Origin: Novosphingobium olei
GTDB taxonomy: Bacteria; Pseudomonadota; Alphaproteobacteria; Sphingomonadales; Sphingomonadaceae
Length of the DNA stretch: 64,000 nucleotides
Assembly: GCF_012927405.1 (NCBI RefSeq)
Contig: NZ_JABBGM010000008.1
Span: forward strand, 1-64,000
Direction of reading: 5' to 3'
Each line of letters begins with the position of its first letter. The first letter of the stretch is position 1. The notes under the pieces were generated by a model that did no database searches, was not told where the DNA came from, and worked only from the letters and a program-made list of their open reading frames with translations. Of the stretch, positions 1 to 7,381 are shown piece by piece. The position numbers and the translations under genes were made by a program.

Positions 1-119
1 CGCTGTATTGCTGCTCGGACGGCGTGCGTGGTCGTGGCGCACCCATGACGTATCTGTCCCATACGGCTTCCTTCCATTCCAACGAAAGGATCGCACCATC
101 AAACCGTGGGATCAAACAC

Positions 120-527
120 CTAGGCCAAGCCATTCCACTCACGAGAAGCATCGCTGACCGTGGAATGCACCACCGTAGCATGCGAGCCATCGCCCGATGC
201 GCGGTCAGTCGCGCACTCCACGACGAAGCCAGATTTGATAAGGCCTTCGTAAAACCCTGGTAGCGGCTCGCCGCCGCAGCGGCGGCAAGGGCCAAGCGCG
301 ATCTCTGCTTGCGGCATAAGTGGGCATTGCGCCTTCACAGACTGTGACTTTCCCATCTGTTCCAGCTGATACAGCGCACCGAGAATCTCGGTTTCGAATA
401 GTTTGCGAAAGTCGAGGAAAGCTACAAATGCGTCCTGCTTCATGTCTGTGCCATGTTCGCATCGCCAGGCCTCCGGAAAGTTGGCGAAGCGGTCGTAATG
501 CGCCTTAGCGCGATCGTGGAGACTCAT
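120..527 (-). CDS. Lar-like small zinc-ribbon protein of the integrated element
   Basis: This 135-residue protein has a C-terminal half resembling the Lar/restriction-alleviation type of short zinc ribbon: GPCRRCGG near residue 79, then VVEC near residue 101, and a final SREWNGLA like the conserved trailing Trp-Asn of that family. The second metal knuckle shows only one Cys (VECATD), so metal binding may be altered. The N-terminal half (DRAKAHYDRFANFPEAW) is unrelated to the usual short Lar proteins. It belongs to the run of minus-strand genes of the integrated element. The function is not established; Lar proteins of lambdoid phages modulate type I restriction, and whether this one does is only an inference. 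The gene is probable. Confidence 0.6.
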   Translation of the reverse strand: MSLHDRAKAHYDRFANFPEAWRCEHGTDMKQDAFVAFLDFRKLFETEILGALYQLEQMGKSQSVKAQCPLMPQAEIALGPCRRCGGEPLPGFYEGLIKSGFVVECATDRASGDGSHATVVHSTVSDASREWNGLA

Positions 528-583
528 AAGCCTCTGTTAAACTAGGTTTTCCGAGGACGCATGCAGTTTCGCTTGCATACCAA

Positions 584-619
584 TAGAGCCGAACCCCGGA
601 CAAGGAGGGTTCGGCTCTA
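584..619. repeat. 13-bp perfect inverted repeat between element genes
   Basis: The arms TAGAGCCGAACCC (584-596) and GGGTTCGGCTCTA (607-619) pair perfectly around a 10-base loop. No T-run follows on either strand, so a standard intrinsic terminator is unlikely. It lies 57 bases upstream of the start at 527 and downstream of the stop at 693, and could be an operator, an RNA hairpin or an unusual terminator. Confidence 0.7.
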
Positions 620-692
620 AGGGATACCGACGTAAGGTTCGCTGGAGGGCTACCCCTTACGGGCACAATCTGTAGGGAACGATGGTAAACAA

Positions 693-896
693 TCAGTGTA
701 CGTGGTGAGCAGATCCAGTCTCCCAAGCCATAACGTCATAGGGCTGAGGATCGGCCTTCAACTGCGCGGCGAGGAGCTCCACGCCAAAGCAGACGTGTGC
801 AGCGAGGATCCCGTCGCCGCTCGAATCGAGCAACAACAGCGCCTGTTGCAGGTGCAGGAGAGCCAGTTGGCGCGGAGTGCGTTTCGCCGTTGTCAT
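693..896 (-). CDS. Small hypothetical protein (element)
   Basis: This 67-residue reading frame starts at ATG 896; a GTG at 911 would add five residues, and neither start has a clear Shine-Dalgarno sequence. The sequence is a helix-rich small protein (LLHLQQALLLLDSSGDG, then VCFGVELLAAQL) with no recognised domain. Its pattern, two hydrophobic helices around a D/E-S/T-x-G turn, loosely resembles the next small gene at 1041-1235. It is co-oriented with the other element genes. The existence of the gene is moderately supported by co-orientation and residue composition only. Confidence 0.4.
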   Translation of the reverse strand: MTTAKRTPRQLALLHLQQALLLLDSSGDGILAAHVCFGVELLAAQLKADPQPYDVMAWETGSAHHVH

Positions 897-1040
897 ACAC
901 TTGTTTAACACGGGTCACCGAGAGCAGAAGCCGCGTTCACTACTAGGTACCGAAGGTGATGCCGAGGCGGTTAGCCAAAGTGAGATCCGCAACCGGAGCC
1001 ATTCTACTGAGCTGCGCCGCCGGGGCAGACTACCTTGCGC

Positions 1041-1235
1041 TCAAAACTCATTTCGGCGTGAAGCACCGATGTTTTCAGCGCTCCGAGCAAATTCCCAGGA
1101 AAGCCGGAAGGCCGATATTTCCACCATCGATTCTGCGATCGCGTTAGCGGCGCCTGTTTCCAAGAGGCGCAAGCCGCAACTCAGGCCGTCAAATGCGTGC
1201 CGCAGGTGTTCCTGTGACTTCTCTTGTTCTGTCAT
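1041..1235 (-). CDS. Small hypothetical protein (element)
   Basis: A 64-residue protein starting at ATG 1235. This start was chosen over an upstream frame opening at 1373 because AAGAAGGG lies six bases before the ATG, and the extra upstream residues look non-coding. It reads as two amphipathic helices (EHLRHAFDGLSCGLRLLE and NAIAESMVEISAFRL) and ends in a basic tail. No domain is recognised. It resembles the neighbouring small protein at 693-896 in layout, so the two may be distant paralogues; that is inference. Confidence 0.5.
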   Translation of the reverse strand: MTEQEKSQEHLRHAFDGLSCGLRLLETGAANAIAESMVEISAFRLSWEFARSAENIGASRRNEF

Positions 1236-1376
1236 GGCAGCCCTTCTTATTGCAGAGCGGATAGACATCACGTTATCTCTCGTTCCTAGGGAGCGAGCCA
1301 AATTGCTATGAGCCCTTCCCGGCCGAGTTGGAAGCCTGATACTGGCGGCAGTCAATGTGACGCAACGGTCCACATC

Positions 1377-1628
1377 TCAGGGCACCACCCGTGAAACTTG
1401 ACGAAGAACTTCTCGGAGGTAGGCCTCCTCTTCCAAGACGGCCCGCCGATAGCGCCCATGCTTGAGCGCATTCTGGTTACCCTTCGGCGCTCCCGGAGAT
1501 AGGCCCCCGTGCAATCGGCACCGTTTCTTGCCCTTGATCGGGAAACGCTGGCAGAGGCTCCCCGAACGGGTGCGAGCCAAGCAGCGCGGGGCTGACGCCT
1601 CCAAAAGGTTGTTCTCGACTTTCTGCAT
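1377..1628 (-). CDS. HGG-motif protein (HGGxSTGP-like)
   Basis: This 83-residue protein carries the signature CRLHGGLSPGAPKGNQNALK near residues 37-56, preceded by a Cys pattern (RCLARTRSGSLCQ). It matches the HGGxSTGP class of small proteins common in prophages and integrated elements, whose function is not known. The start ATG at 1628 has a strong purine-rich AGGGGGGG ribosome site. The first 152 bases lie inside the 3' end of the upstream gene (1477-2316) in another frame, so the two genes share coding sequence. The motif is a clear family signature, so the reading frame is very probably real. Confidence 0.8.
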   Translation of the reverse strand: MQKVENNLLEASAPRCLARTRSGSLCQRFPIKGKKRCRLHGGLSPGAPKGNQNALKHGRYRRAVLEEEAYLREVLRQVSRVVP

Positions 1629-2316
1629 TTGCCCCCCCTGTCACCACTTGATCGGTAACGACGGCCTGTCCGCCTCTGTTGTCGATGTGGATGTGCTTTA
1701 CGACCTGTTCGCCGCCACGCTGAAGCTTCGCGAGCGTCTCTGCCTGCTTCGTGTAGGCGTTGAGCAGCTTAGTCGCGAGATTGCCGAATAACTGCACCTG
1801 AGGGGCCATGTCGGCGATCCTCACCCGTGCCAGCGCCCACAAAGCCGCGTCGTGCGTCGCGGCCATCTGTACCGCCAAGGTTGATTGCACTGCATCTTCG
1901 GCAGCGGCCTCGTTCACGAACGCAAGGCTGGCATTGATAAACCTGGGATCGACGCGCTTGTTAGCTAACTGGCTGTACCGCGCAATTTCACTCAGACGTT
2001 GATCGCAATAGTCATTGGAGCCTGATGCGAAGGTGTCTGTCATCCGTGCGGCATACAGGCTGAGGTTCGTCGTCTCATCGGGCCCCACACTTTGGGCCTC
2101 GCCATCCGTCCGGAGCGACACTGCGGGGCTTACCGGTCGGTTTTCAACCTCCCGCATGATCCTGATCATATCCGACTGTGCTTTTGGGCTAAGATCGATC
2201 CAGCCACTGATCTCTGCCTCGCAGCGAGCCCGAATTTCATCGTCGGTGCCGTTGCCGCGAACGAAGGTAGCCACCAGTTTCTTCGTGGGCTCCTTGGCCC
2301 TCTTCTGCTTGGTCAT
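1477..2316 (-). CDS. Hypothetical element protein, partner of the HGG gene
   Basis: A 279-residue protein with ribosome site AGGAGA six bases before ATG 2316. The N-terminus is basic (MTKQKRAKEPTKK); the middle is helical (RFINASLAFVNEAAAEDAV, LFGNLATKLLNAYTKQAETL), and the segment VVKHIHIDNRGGQAVV near residue 205 is typical of a family of uncharacterised sphingomonad and rhizobial prophage proteins. The last 50 residues are rich in Gly, Pro and Ser and are encoded by DNA that also encodes the start of the HGG protein. I do not know its function; a DNA-packaging or small-terminase-like role would fit the neighbourhood but is not shown. Confidence 0.75.
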   Translation of the reverse strand: MTKQKRAKEPTKKLVATFVRGNGTDDEIRARCEAEISGWIDLSPKAQSDMIRIMREVENRPVSPAVSLRTDGEAQSVGPDETTNLSLYAARMTDTFASGSNDYCDQRLSEIARYSQLANKRVDPRFINASLAFVNEAAAEDAVQSTLAVQMAATHDAALWALARVRIADMAPQVQLFGNLATKLLNAYTKQAETLAKLQRGGEQVVKHIHIDNRGGQAVVTDQVVTGGANAESREQPFGGVSPALLGSHPFGEPLPAFPDQGQETVPIARGPISGSAEG

Positions 2317-2380
2317 GTCTCTTCTCCTAGTCGGGCGCGGCGACCGCCAAGGGCCGCGTCCGGTATACGTAGTATAGAGT

Positions 2381-2480
2381 GTGTGTTGACCGCACTTCTC
2401 CCGCGCAAAATCAATGACTTACGGGGTGGTCTCCTGCGTCTCCCGCACAGTGTGTTGCCCGCATATAAATCAATCACTTA
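2381..2480. repeat. Two-part direct repeat around the primase stop codon
   Basis: Motif 1, GTGTGTTG[A/C]CCGCA, occurs at 2381-2394 and 2450-2463. Motif 2, AAATCAAT[G/C]ACTTA, occurs at 2408-2421 and 2467-2480. Each pair differs by one base, and the order is the same in both copies. The second motif-2 copy contains the stop codon of the primase-helicase gene. The stretch lies between the primase gene and the gene starting at 2316, so it may hold control sites or initiator-binding repeats. Confidence 0.6.
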
Positions 2481-4373
2481 GCGGCCCTCCGAAGTTTGCG
2501 GGAAACGGTCTGCCGCACCCGCTTTTGCAGTCTCCCGCAGTCCAAAAACCGGCTTGCGATCGTCACCCTTCCAGACTTCCGCACGCTCAATCGCACCCGT
2601 CCGGAACAGGCGATCCATGGCCTTCTCCATCCGGTCTTTGCCCACGCCCTTGCTTTCAGGCATCCCGGCAAACACTTTCGGCGCGTAAGTGGCGGAGAGC
2701 TTGTCTGACACCGCGCGACGCTGGCGCGTCCGCTCTTGCAGACAGGATAGAAACAGCAGGTTGTCCGATGAGGCCTGAACCGTTTCACGTAGGTACCGCG
2801 CGTCATCGTCGGGCAGATCTTCCTCCCGGACGAAAGCACCTTCAAACCAGATGAAGCGGATCGCCTCACCCTTTCGCGCATAGTTCGCCTTGCCGACCGT
2901 GATCGTGCGAACATCGGTTTCGAGATCATGCGCCAAGGTGGCCTGAGAGCGCACCGCGTTGAGCCAAGCCGTCGAACCCGAGTAGTCATCCCCTGACTTG
3001 TTGGGATGCCCCAGCAGCAGGATCGCCGCGCCCGTCTCTCCCGCAAGCCGGTTCAGCAGGTTCACGAACCTCGTCACCTCTCCACGGTCGTTCTCGTTGC
3101 CAGTGAACAGGTGCGCGACGTTGTCGAGGATCGCCAACTGTGCCCCCGTCACCTGAAGCATCTGCACAAGGCGCTGGAAGGCGGCTGCAGGCTTTAGCGT
3201 ACCGTCGTGGTCGATTGTGCCCAACTCATTGTCGAGAGCGCCCCTGAGGCTTGCTAAGTGCAGCTTACCGGCAAGCGATGCCATGCCCACCCGCAACGCC
3301 TTACAGATCGACGCTTGTCGCCAGTGAAGTTGCTCCGCGTCATCTTCACAGGTGAGATAGAGTGCAGCGCCAGGGCGCACCTCAAGACCGAGACACGGCA
3401 TCCCCGCCGCCGCGCAGGTGGCAAGCTGCTGCCCAAACAGCGACTTGCCCGCGCTTCCCGGCCCGGTGAACAGCGTCACCTCCGCAAGTGGAGCCAACCG
3501 CTCGACGGCGAAGGCTTTGGGTTGAGGCTGAACGTTCGCCAGCGTGGCCAGATCCAGCGTCGGTAGAGGCATGAGAGCGCCGGACAAAGCCTTGGTTGTC
3601 AGGGCGCGCAGATCGTCCGCCGTGCCCTCCCAATCCATAACGTCGCCTTTGGGTGGCAACCCCGGTAGATCGAGGATGCAGGGTGTCCCGCCCACCTGTT
3701 CAACCGCAGCCTTGACAACATCGGCAAACTTGCGGCCGGGCTCGTCATTGTCAGGCAGCACGATTACCGAGAGGCCTGCCAATGCGTCGCCATATTCAGG
3801 ACGCCAGCCATTGGCCCCGAATGCGATCGCTGTCGCAACGAACCCCATCGCGGCCAGCTTGTCAGCCTTTCTCTCGCCCTCGACGAAGTACACGATTGGC
3901 TGATCTAAGCTTGCGGCCTTTGCAGACGCTACGACCTCACGAAGTTCGGTCAGGCGATAAAGCACACGTGGGGTGTCCCCGAGCCCATTGACCCACCGGC
4001 CACCCTCAAACCGCTCCGCGACAAACCGCTTGCCGTGGCCAGACGCCTCCAGGCGCTTCGTCCGATAGACCACATTGCCGCAGCCATCGTCGTATTCGTA
4101 ACAGCCCGTCACTCGCCATTGTGGCTTGGACATAAGGGCCCCTTCTTGCCGTTCCGGCAGAACACCATGGCGACGAAGCTCGTCCTTTATTTCAAGGGCG
4201 TCGCCACCGTTGAAGCTGTGCACCAGCACGCCGTCTGGGGCGTCGGAGGCGATAGTGAGCACCGTCCCCCGATCCCTTCGCGAGTGCCCCGGCGTGGGAA
4301 CGAGGACGCGATTGCCGCGCACCTCCCCACCCAGCACTGCTGCTATCGAGCGGGGGTCAGGCGCACTTGCCAT
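2478..4373 (-). CDS. Toprim primase / RecA-like helicase fusion
   Basis: A 631-residue replication protein, starting at ATG 4373, which overlaps the upstream gene's 3' end by 17 bases. Residues 1-70 resemble the primase lead-in domain (VLVPTPGHSRRDRG, VHSFNGGD). Residues 160-215 are a Toprim domain with VEGE (164-167) and LPDNDEPGR (206-214), the metal-binding acidic residues. From residue 300 a RepA/DnaB-type ATPase follows, with Walker A GPGSAGKS (304-311), a Walker B-like AILDNVAHLF, and LLLGHPNKSG. Such primase-helicases drive replication of plasmids, satellites and integrated elements. It is the largest gene of the element and probably its replication initiator; an origin is not identified. 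Confidence 0.85.
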   Translation of the reverse strand: MASAPDPRSIAAVLGGEVRGNRVLVPTPGHSRRDRGTVLTIASDAPDGVLVHSFNGGDALEIKDELRRHGVLPERQEGALMSKPQWRVTGCYEYDDGCGNVVYRTKRLEASGHGKRFVAERFEGGRWVNGLGDTPRVLYRLTELREVVASAKAASLDQPIVYFVEGERKADKLAAMGFVATAIAFGANGWRPEYGDALAGLSVIVLPDNDEPGRKFADVVKAAVEQVGGTPCILDLPGLPPKGDVMDWEGTADDLRALTTKALSGALMPLPTLDLATLANVQPQPKAFAVERLAPLAEVTLFTGPGSAGKSLFGQQLATCAAAGMPCLGLEVRPGAALYLTCEDDAEQLHWRQASICKALRVGMASLAGKLHLASLRGALDNELGTIDHDGTLKPAAAFQRLVQMLQVTGAQLAILDNVAHLFTGNENDRGEVTRFVNLLNRLAGETGAAILLLGHPNKSGDDYSGSTAWLNAVRSQATLAHDLETDVRTITVGKANYARKGEAIRFIWFEGAFVREEDLPDDDARYLRETVQASSDNLLFLSCLQERTRQRRAVSDKLSATYAPKVFAGMPESKGVGKDRMEKAMDRLFRTGAIERAEVWKGDDRKPVFGLRETAKAGAADRFPQTSEGR

Positions 4374-4725
4374 GAGGCACCACCAGTAGATCGCCTTGCG
4401 GATCAGCCGGCGGCGGCGGTGCATAGCGGGGAAGAACCCACACTGCCCCCTTGCGCCCGGATGCCCCCGTGCGTTCGCGCCCCGAGTCCACGATCTTGCC
4501 GTCCGCGTGCAGTTCGGAAAGACGACTACGAACCTGCGTGACATGAAGCCCGAGGGCTTCGGCGACATCATCGCCGATCACTCCACGTTCCCCCGCAGCA
4601 ATCACGACGTTGTGAACGCGGTTGCGGATCGAGTTTGCAATCTCCTTCATAGACTCGGCTGCGGCGAACGAGGTGCGCGGCGAACCGGAGCGGGCACCTG
4701 GGATATGCGGATAACGGTCGGCCAT
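4357..4725 (-). CDS. Winged-helix phage-type protein
   Basis: A 122-residue protein with ideal ribosome site GAAGGAGG seven bases before ATG 4725. Residues 15-90 read as a winged helix-turn-helix (AAGERGVIGDDVAEALGLHV, VRSRLSELHADGKIVDSG), followed by GRKGAVWVLPRY, a pattern seen in small phage DNA-associated proteins that carry a T/S-x-x-x-V-R-x-R-L motif. The Pro-rich tail overlaps the primase start, which suggests translational coupling. A role in replication control or as an accessory DNA-binding factor is inferred. Confidence 0.75.
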   Translation of the reverse strand: MADRYPHIPGARSGSPRTSFAAAESMKEIANSIRNRVHNVVIAAGERGVIGDDVAEALGLHVTQVRSRLSELHADGKIVDSGRERTGASGRKGAVWVLPRYAPPPPADPQGDLLVVPHGKCA

Positions 4726-4727
4726 GG

Positions 4728-4922
4728 TCAGGCCTCCTTCGCGATGAGGCCCGCGCGTTCGGCAAGTTGCTCGAACCACTCGACCTGGGCATCAGACATG
4801 GGCGTGGGATCAGTGATGAGCTGGCCCAGAAAGGAACCGCTCTTGCGCGTCAGGCGAACGCCACGCGTGAGGATTTCAAGCGCCAGTTCGCGACGCTTCT
4901 CGAAAGGAAGGCTGTCAAACAT
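4728..4922 (-). CDS. Small hypothetical protein (element)
   Basis: A 64-residue protein starting at ATG 4922 with a GGAG seven bases upstream. It ends two bases before the start of the winged-helix gene and overlaps the gene upstream of it by eight bases, so the run is tightly coupled. The sequence is helical (EKRRELALEILTRGVRLT, DAQVEWFEQLAERAGLIAKEA) with no known domain. The longer frame opening at 5018 is rejected because it runs through the upstream gene. Confidence 0.6.
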   Translation of the reverse strand: MFDSLPFEKRRELALEILTRGVRLTRKSGSFLGQLITDPTPMSDAQVEWFEQLAERAGLIAKEA

Positions 4923-5199
4923 GAAGGGCTCCAGAAAGTTCGGAAATGGCATTGGCCAGCAGGCGCTCGGCCCGCGCACGATCCACGCGATGTCCCTCTG
5001 GAACGAACAGTCCACCACGACGGCGATTGATGTCGAAGGCGTTCCGATCAGCGACCAACTTCTTGTAGAAGCGTCGCAAATCGTTTATCTGATCGAGAGG
5101 AAGACTGAGGCCTGCCAGCCAGCTTTCAAATCGGGGATCGGACAGCGCCGTAAGCGTTTTCCGGTCCCCGCGCTCTTTCAGCGCGAGGCGTTCGCGCAT
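4915..5199 (-). CDS. Hypothetical element protein
   Basis: A 94-residue basic protein (MRERLALKERGDRKTLTA...) placed two bases after the stop of the AlpA-like gene and overlapping the next gene by eight bases. It contains a helical stretch with LPLDQINDLRRFYKKLVADR and a basic INRRRGGLF. No domain is recognised. Its position between the excisionase-like regulator and the replication genes suggests an element-specific role. Confidence 0.65.
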   Translation of the reverse strand: MRERLALKERGDRKTLTALSDPRFESWLAGLSLPLDQINDLRRFYKKLVADRNAFDINRRRGGLFVPEGHRVDRARAERLLANAISELSGALHV

Positions 5200-5201
5200 G
5201 G

Positions 5202-5387
5202 TTACGCAGCTTCGCTCGTAGAAACGCGCACACGCTCAGCAAGCCATGCGTCGGTTTGGGCCGGATCGTACCGAACCAGACGACCAAGCTTGATGAATGG
5301 CGGGCCGTCACCACGGCAACGCTGATTGGCGAGGGTCTTAGGCGCGATACCCCAGCGGGCCGCCTGTTCAACTTCGGTGAGCAGCAT
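5202..5387 (-). CDS. AlpA-like helix-turn-helix regulator / excisionase
   Basis: A 61-residue MerR/AlpA-type protein: MLLTEVEQAARWGIAPKTLA forms the helix-turn-helix, and GDGPPFIKLGRLVRYDPAQT forms the wing that is diagnostic of phage AlpA and excisionase proteins. AlpA of P4-like satellites activates integrase expression and excision. Here it sits 97 bases upstream, in transcription order, of the replication run and downstream of the integrase pair. A role as recombination directionality factor or regulator of the element is a family-based inference. Confidence 0.85.
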   Translation of the reverse strand: MLLTEVEQAARWGIAPKTLANQRCRGDGPPFIKLGRLVRYDPAQTDAWLAERVRVSTSEAA

Positions 5388-5484
5388 CTTCGCTCCCTTC
5401 AGGCCAAAGCGGGATTGCTAGCGGCCCTGCGGGATGGAGAATTAACGTGGGGGAATCTGCCGCTCGGACAGATCTACCCGAAAA

Positions 5485-5928
5485 TCAAAGGCGGCTTTGT
5501 AACGTCCGCCATTCTTCCCAGCAGTCGTTCACGAGGCTATTTTTCACTAGTACGCCGTAACGTTCAGAGGCCGCTGTAGCTACTTGCTTGATTACGCGGG
5601 CCCGTAGCCCGTACGGCCGCTTGACCGGTGTGAGCTTTAACAGTGGGCGTTCGTCAGCAATGCTTTCTTGATGTTCGCGAAAATCGTCGGACTGTAAAAA
5701 TGCTTCGCGTTCGGCGACCGGCTTTGCGTTGATCCAAGCCCAAAATTCAGGAAGCGCTGTCCGCGCCAAATCGTCGTCATGCTGAATTTTGGCCTGCTTT
5801 GCAGCGATCTCCCGGAATACTCGCTCGCATTCAGAACCGATCCAGAGCCGAGCCAATTCAGTCAGGGTCGACTTTCGGCCAGCTCCCGACCTTGCGCCAC
5901 CACGGCCACTACGAGGGGGCGGGTTCAT
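5485..5928 (-). CDS. Hypothetical protein with GARSGAGRK motif
   Basis: A 147-residue protein whose N-terminus is the basic motif SGRGGARSGAGRKS (residues 7-20), widespread at the start of phage DNA-associated proteins including some small terminase subunits. The remainder is helical with charged residues and no domain I can name. Its ATG shares ATGA with the integrase stop codon (5925-5928), so translation is coupled to the integrase. It may bind DNA; its role is unknown. Confidence 0.7.
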   Translation of the reverse strand: MNPPPRSGRGGARSGAGRKSTLTELARLWIGSECERVFREIAAKQAKIQHDDDLARTALPEFWAWINAKPVAEREAFLQSDDFREHQESIADERPLLKLTPVKRPYGLRARVIKQVATAASERYGVLVKNSLVNDCWEEWRTLQSRL

Positions 5929-7196
5929 GCACGCTTACTCGAAAGCCGTATGACATTCCCGGCTGCGGTATTGCCCAGGATGCTTTCAATATGTTCCGAC
6001 CACGCCTCGAGCGCGGCCTTCTTTTCCGGCCCCCAATCGTGGAGCTGGTACACACCGGCAACGCCAGACTTCGAACCGCTCACATGATTGAGGATCGCCT
6101 CCGTCACTTCGAAGCGAACCCCGAGGCGTTGCATCCCGGTGGCCAATGTCCTGCGCAAATCGTGGATCCGCCATGGCGCAACCGTGATCGCATCCTCTTC
6201 CTTCTTAGCCAGGATTGCGATCTCACGATCAAGGCGGCGCTTGGCGCGCGAATGTCCGCTGACGCTTGTCTTTCCAGTAGTGCTGAACACAAACCCGGTG
6301 CGCGGCCAGCCATCCTTGCGCTTGCTCCGCTTGGCGAGGGCGTTCAGCTCGGCAACAGCAAGCGTCGAAAGCGGCACCATGGACGCGCTGCCATTCTTTG
6401 CCCTCTCTGCAGGAAGGGTCCACATGGCTTTGCCCTTCTCAAGCTCGGACCATTCGAGCCCGGACACTTCCTCCACGCGCTGACCGGTGATGATCAAAAG
6501 GCGGATGAGCGGGCCGAACGGATAGCCAAGCTCCGCCGATGCATTCCACGCGAGCTTTAATTCCTGATCAGAAAGAACCCGGTCGCGCCTTACCGGCAGG
6601 GGAGGGGGCTCCATTCCCGCGATCGGTGAAACATCGATGTCGCCCTGACTGACTGCCCAGCGGAAGAGGCGGCGCAACACTGCGAACAAGTTGCGGCTAG
6701 TGGCCACCTTGCCCTTGGCCTTCTGCAGTACCGCCCGGATGTCCGCACGCGTGATGTCGTGCAGCGGCTTGGTCCCCAGCACGGGCGTCGCGTAGAGTCT
6801 CAAGAGAGACTCGCCGTCTTTGTGCGATGTCTTCCAGCGAACCTTGAGGCAATCGTCCACGAAGGTCTGCGCGTAGCCCTTGAAAGCGAGATCGACGGCC
6901 TTGCGGGCGTTGTCCTGCTTCTGTTGCTGCGGATCTACTCCTTGGGACACTAAGACTGCGAGCCGCTCGGCTTCCTTGCGCGCCGCGTCTGGTGTGAGCT
7001 TGCCATGCTTGCCGATGGTGAAGCGTCGCGTCTTCCCGGAGCGGCCGCCAAGCCGATACTGAAAGAGGTAGGTTTTAACGCCGGTGGGCGTGACCTTCAG
7101 GCCGAAGCCCGCGAGCTTGTCATCCCAAAGCAGAACCTCGCCCGCACCGGGCTTGGTGGCATCGACGCTGCTCTTGTTGATCCTGCCTTTTGCCAT
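5925..7196 (-). CDS. int: Tyrosine-type site-specific integrase
   Basis: A 423-residue integrase. Residues 1-90 are the N-terminal arm-binding domain (DUF4102 type: LWDDKLAGFGLKVTPTGVK, RRFTIGKHGKLTPDAARKEA). The core-binding domain spans about 100-195. The catalytic domain carries Arg240 (TGQRVEEV), the H-x-x-R box HDLRR (345-349), His371 (LNHVSGSKSG) and Tyr383 (GVYQ). All catalytic residues are present, so it may be functional. It begins 138 bases from a tRNA-Lys 3' fragment, the expected position for the attachment site. Confidence 0.95.
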   Translation of the reverse strand: MAKGRINKSSVDATKPGAGEVLLWDDKLAGFGLKVTPTGVKTYLFQYRLGGRSGKTRRFTIGKHGKLTPDAARKEAERLAVLVSQGVDPQQQKQDNARKAVDLAFKGYAQTFVDDCLKVRWKTSHKDGESLLRLYATPVLGTKPLHDITRADIRAVLQKAKGKVATSRNLFAVLRRLFRWAVSQGDIDVSPIAGMEPPPLPVRRDRVLSDQELKLAWNASAELGYPFGPLIRLLIITGQRVEEVSGLEWSELEKGKAMWTLPAERAKNGSASMVPLSTLAVAELNALAKRSKRKDGWPRTGFVFSTTGKTSVSGHSRAKRRLDREIAILAKKEEDAITVAPWRIHDLRRTLATGMQRLGVRFEVTEAILNHVSGSKSGVAGVYQLHDWGPEKKAALEAWSEHIESILGNTAAGNVIRLSSKRA

Positions 7197-7333
7197 GGTG
7201 CTTACTGGAGCCCTTTCCAGTAAGCACGCTAGCAGGAACGAGCGGGAACATCAATGAAACACCGGGAATAGAACGAAACGGGATGCGGCTCAAAAGCTGG
7301 CGAGTCGCGAGGGTGTCCCGGAAGGCGACCGGC

Positions 7334-7381
7334 TAACTTTTAATCAGTAGGTCGCTGGTTCGAATCCAGCAGGGCTCACCA
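7334..7381 (+). repeat. tRNA-Lys 3' fragment, probable attachment site
   Basis: The sequence contains an anticodon-loop-like CTTTTAA (7337-7343), a variable region, a perfect five-base T stem around TTCGAAT (GCTGG/CCAGC), an acceptor 3' strand AGGGCTC and ACCA. No D-arm or complementary 5' acceptor strand lies upstream, so this is not a complete tRNA. It is best read as the 3' half of tRNA-Lys(TTT) left at the chromosome-element junction; the intact tRNA should be at the other end of the element, left of the window. Confidence 0.75.

Noticed and set aside
505..726. A 73-residue minus-strand frame over the 13-bp inverted repeat
   Set aside because: It overlaps two better frames and crosses the palindrome; no ribosome site or domain.
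4728..5018. A longer form of the small gene ending at 4728
   Set aside because: The extra N-terminal part overlaps the upstream gene and lacks a ribosome site; ATG 4922 with GGAG is preferred.
7302..7381. A complete tRNA-Lys gene
   Set aside because: The T arm and CCA end are clear, but the 5' acceptor strand and D-arm are absent, so it is only a 3' half.
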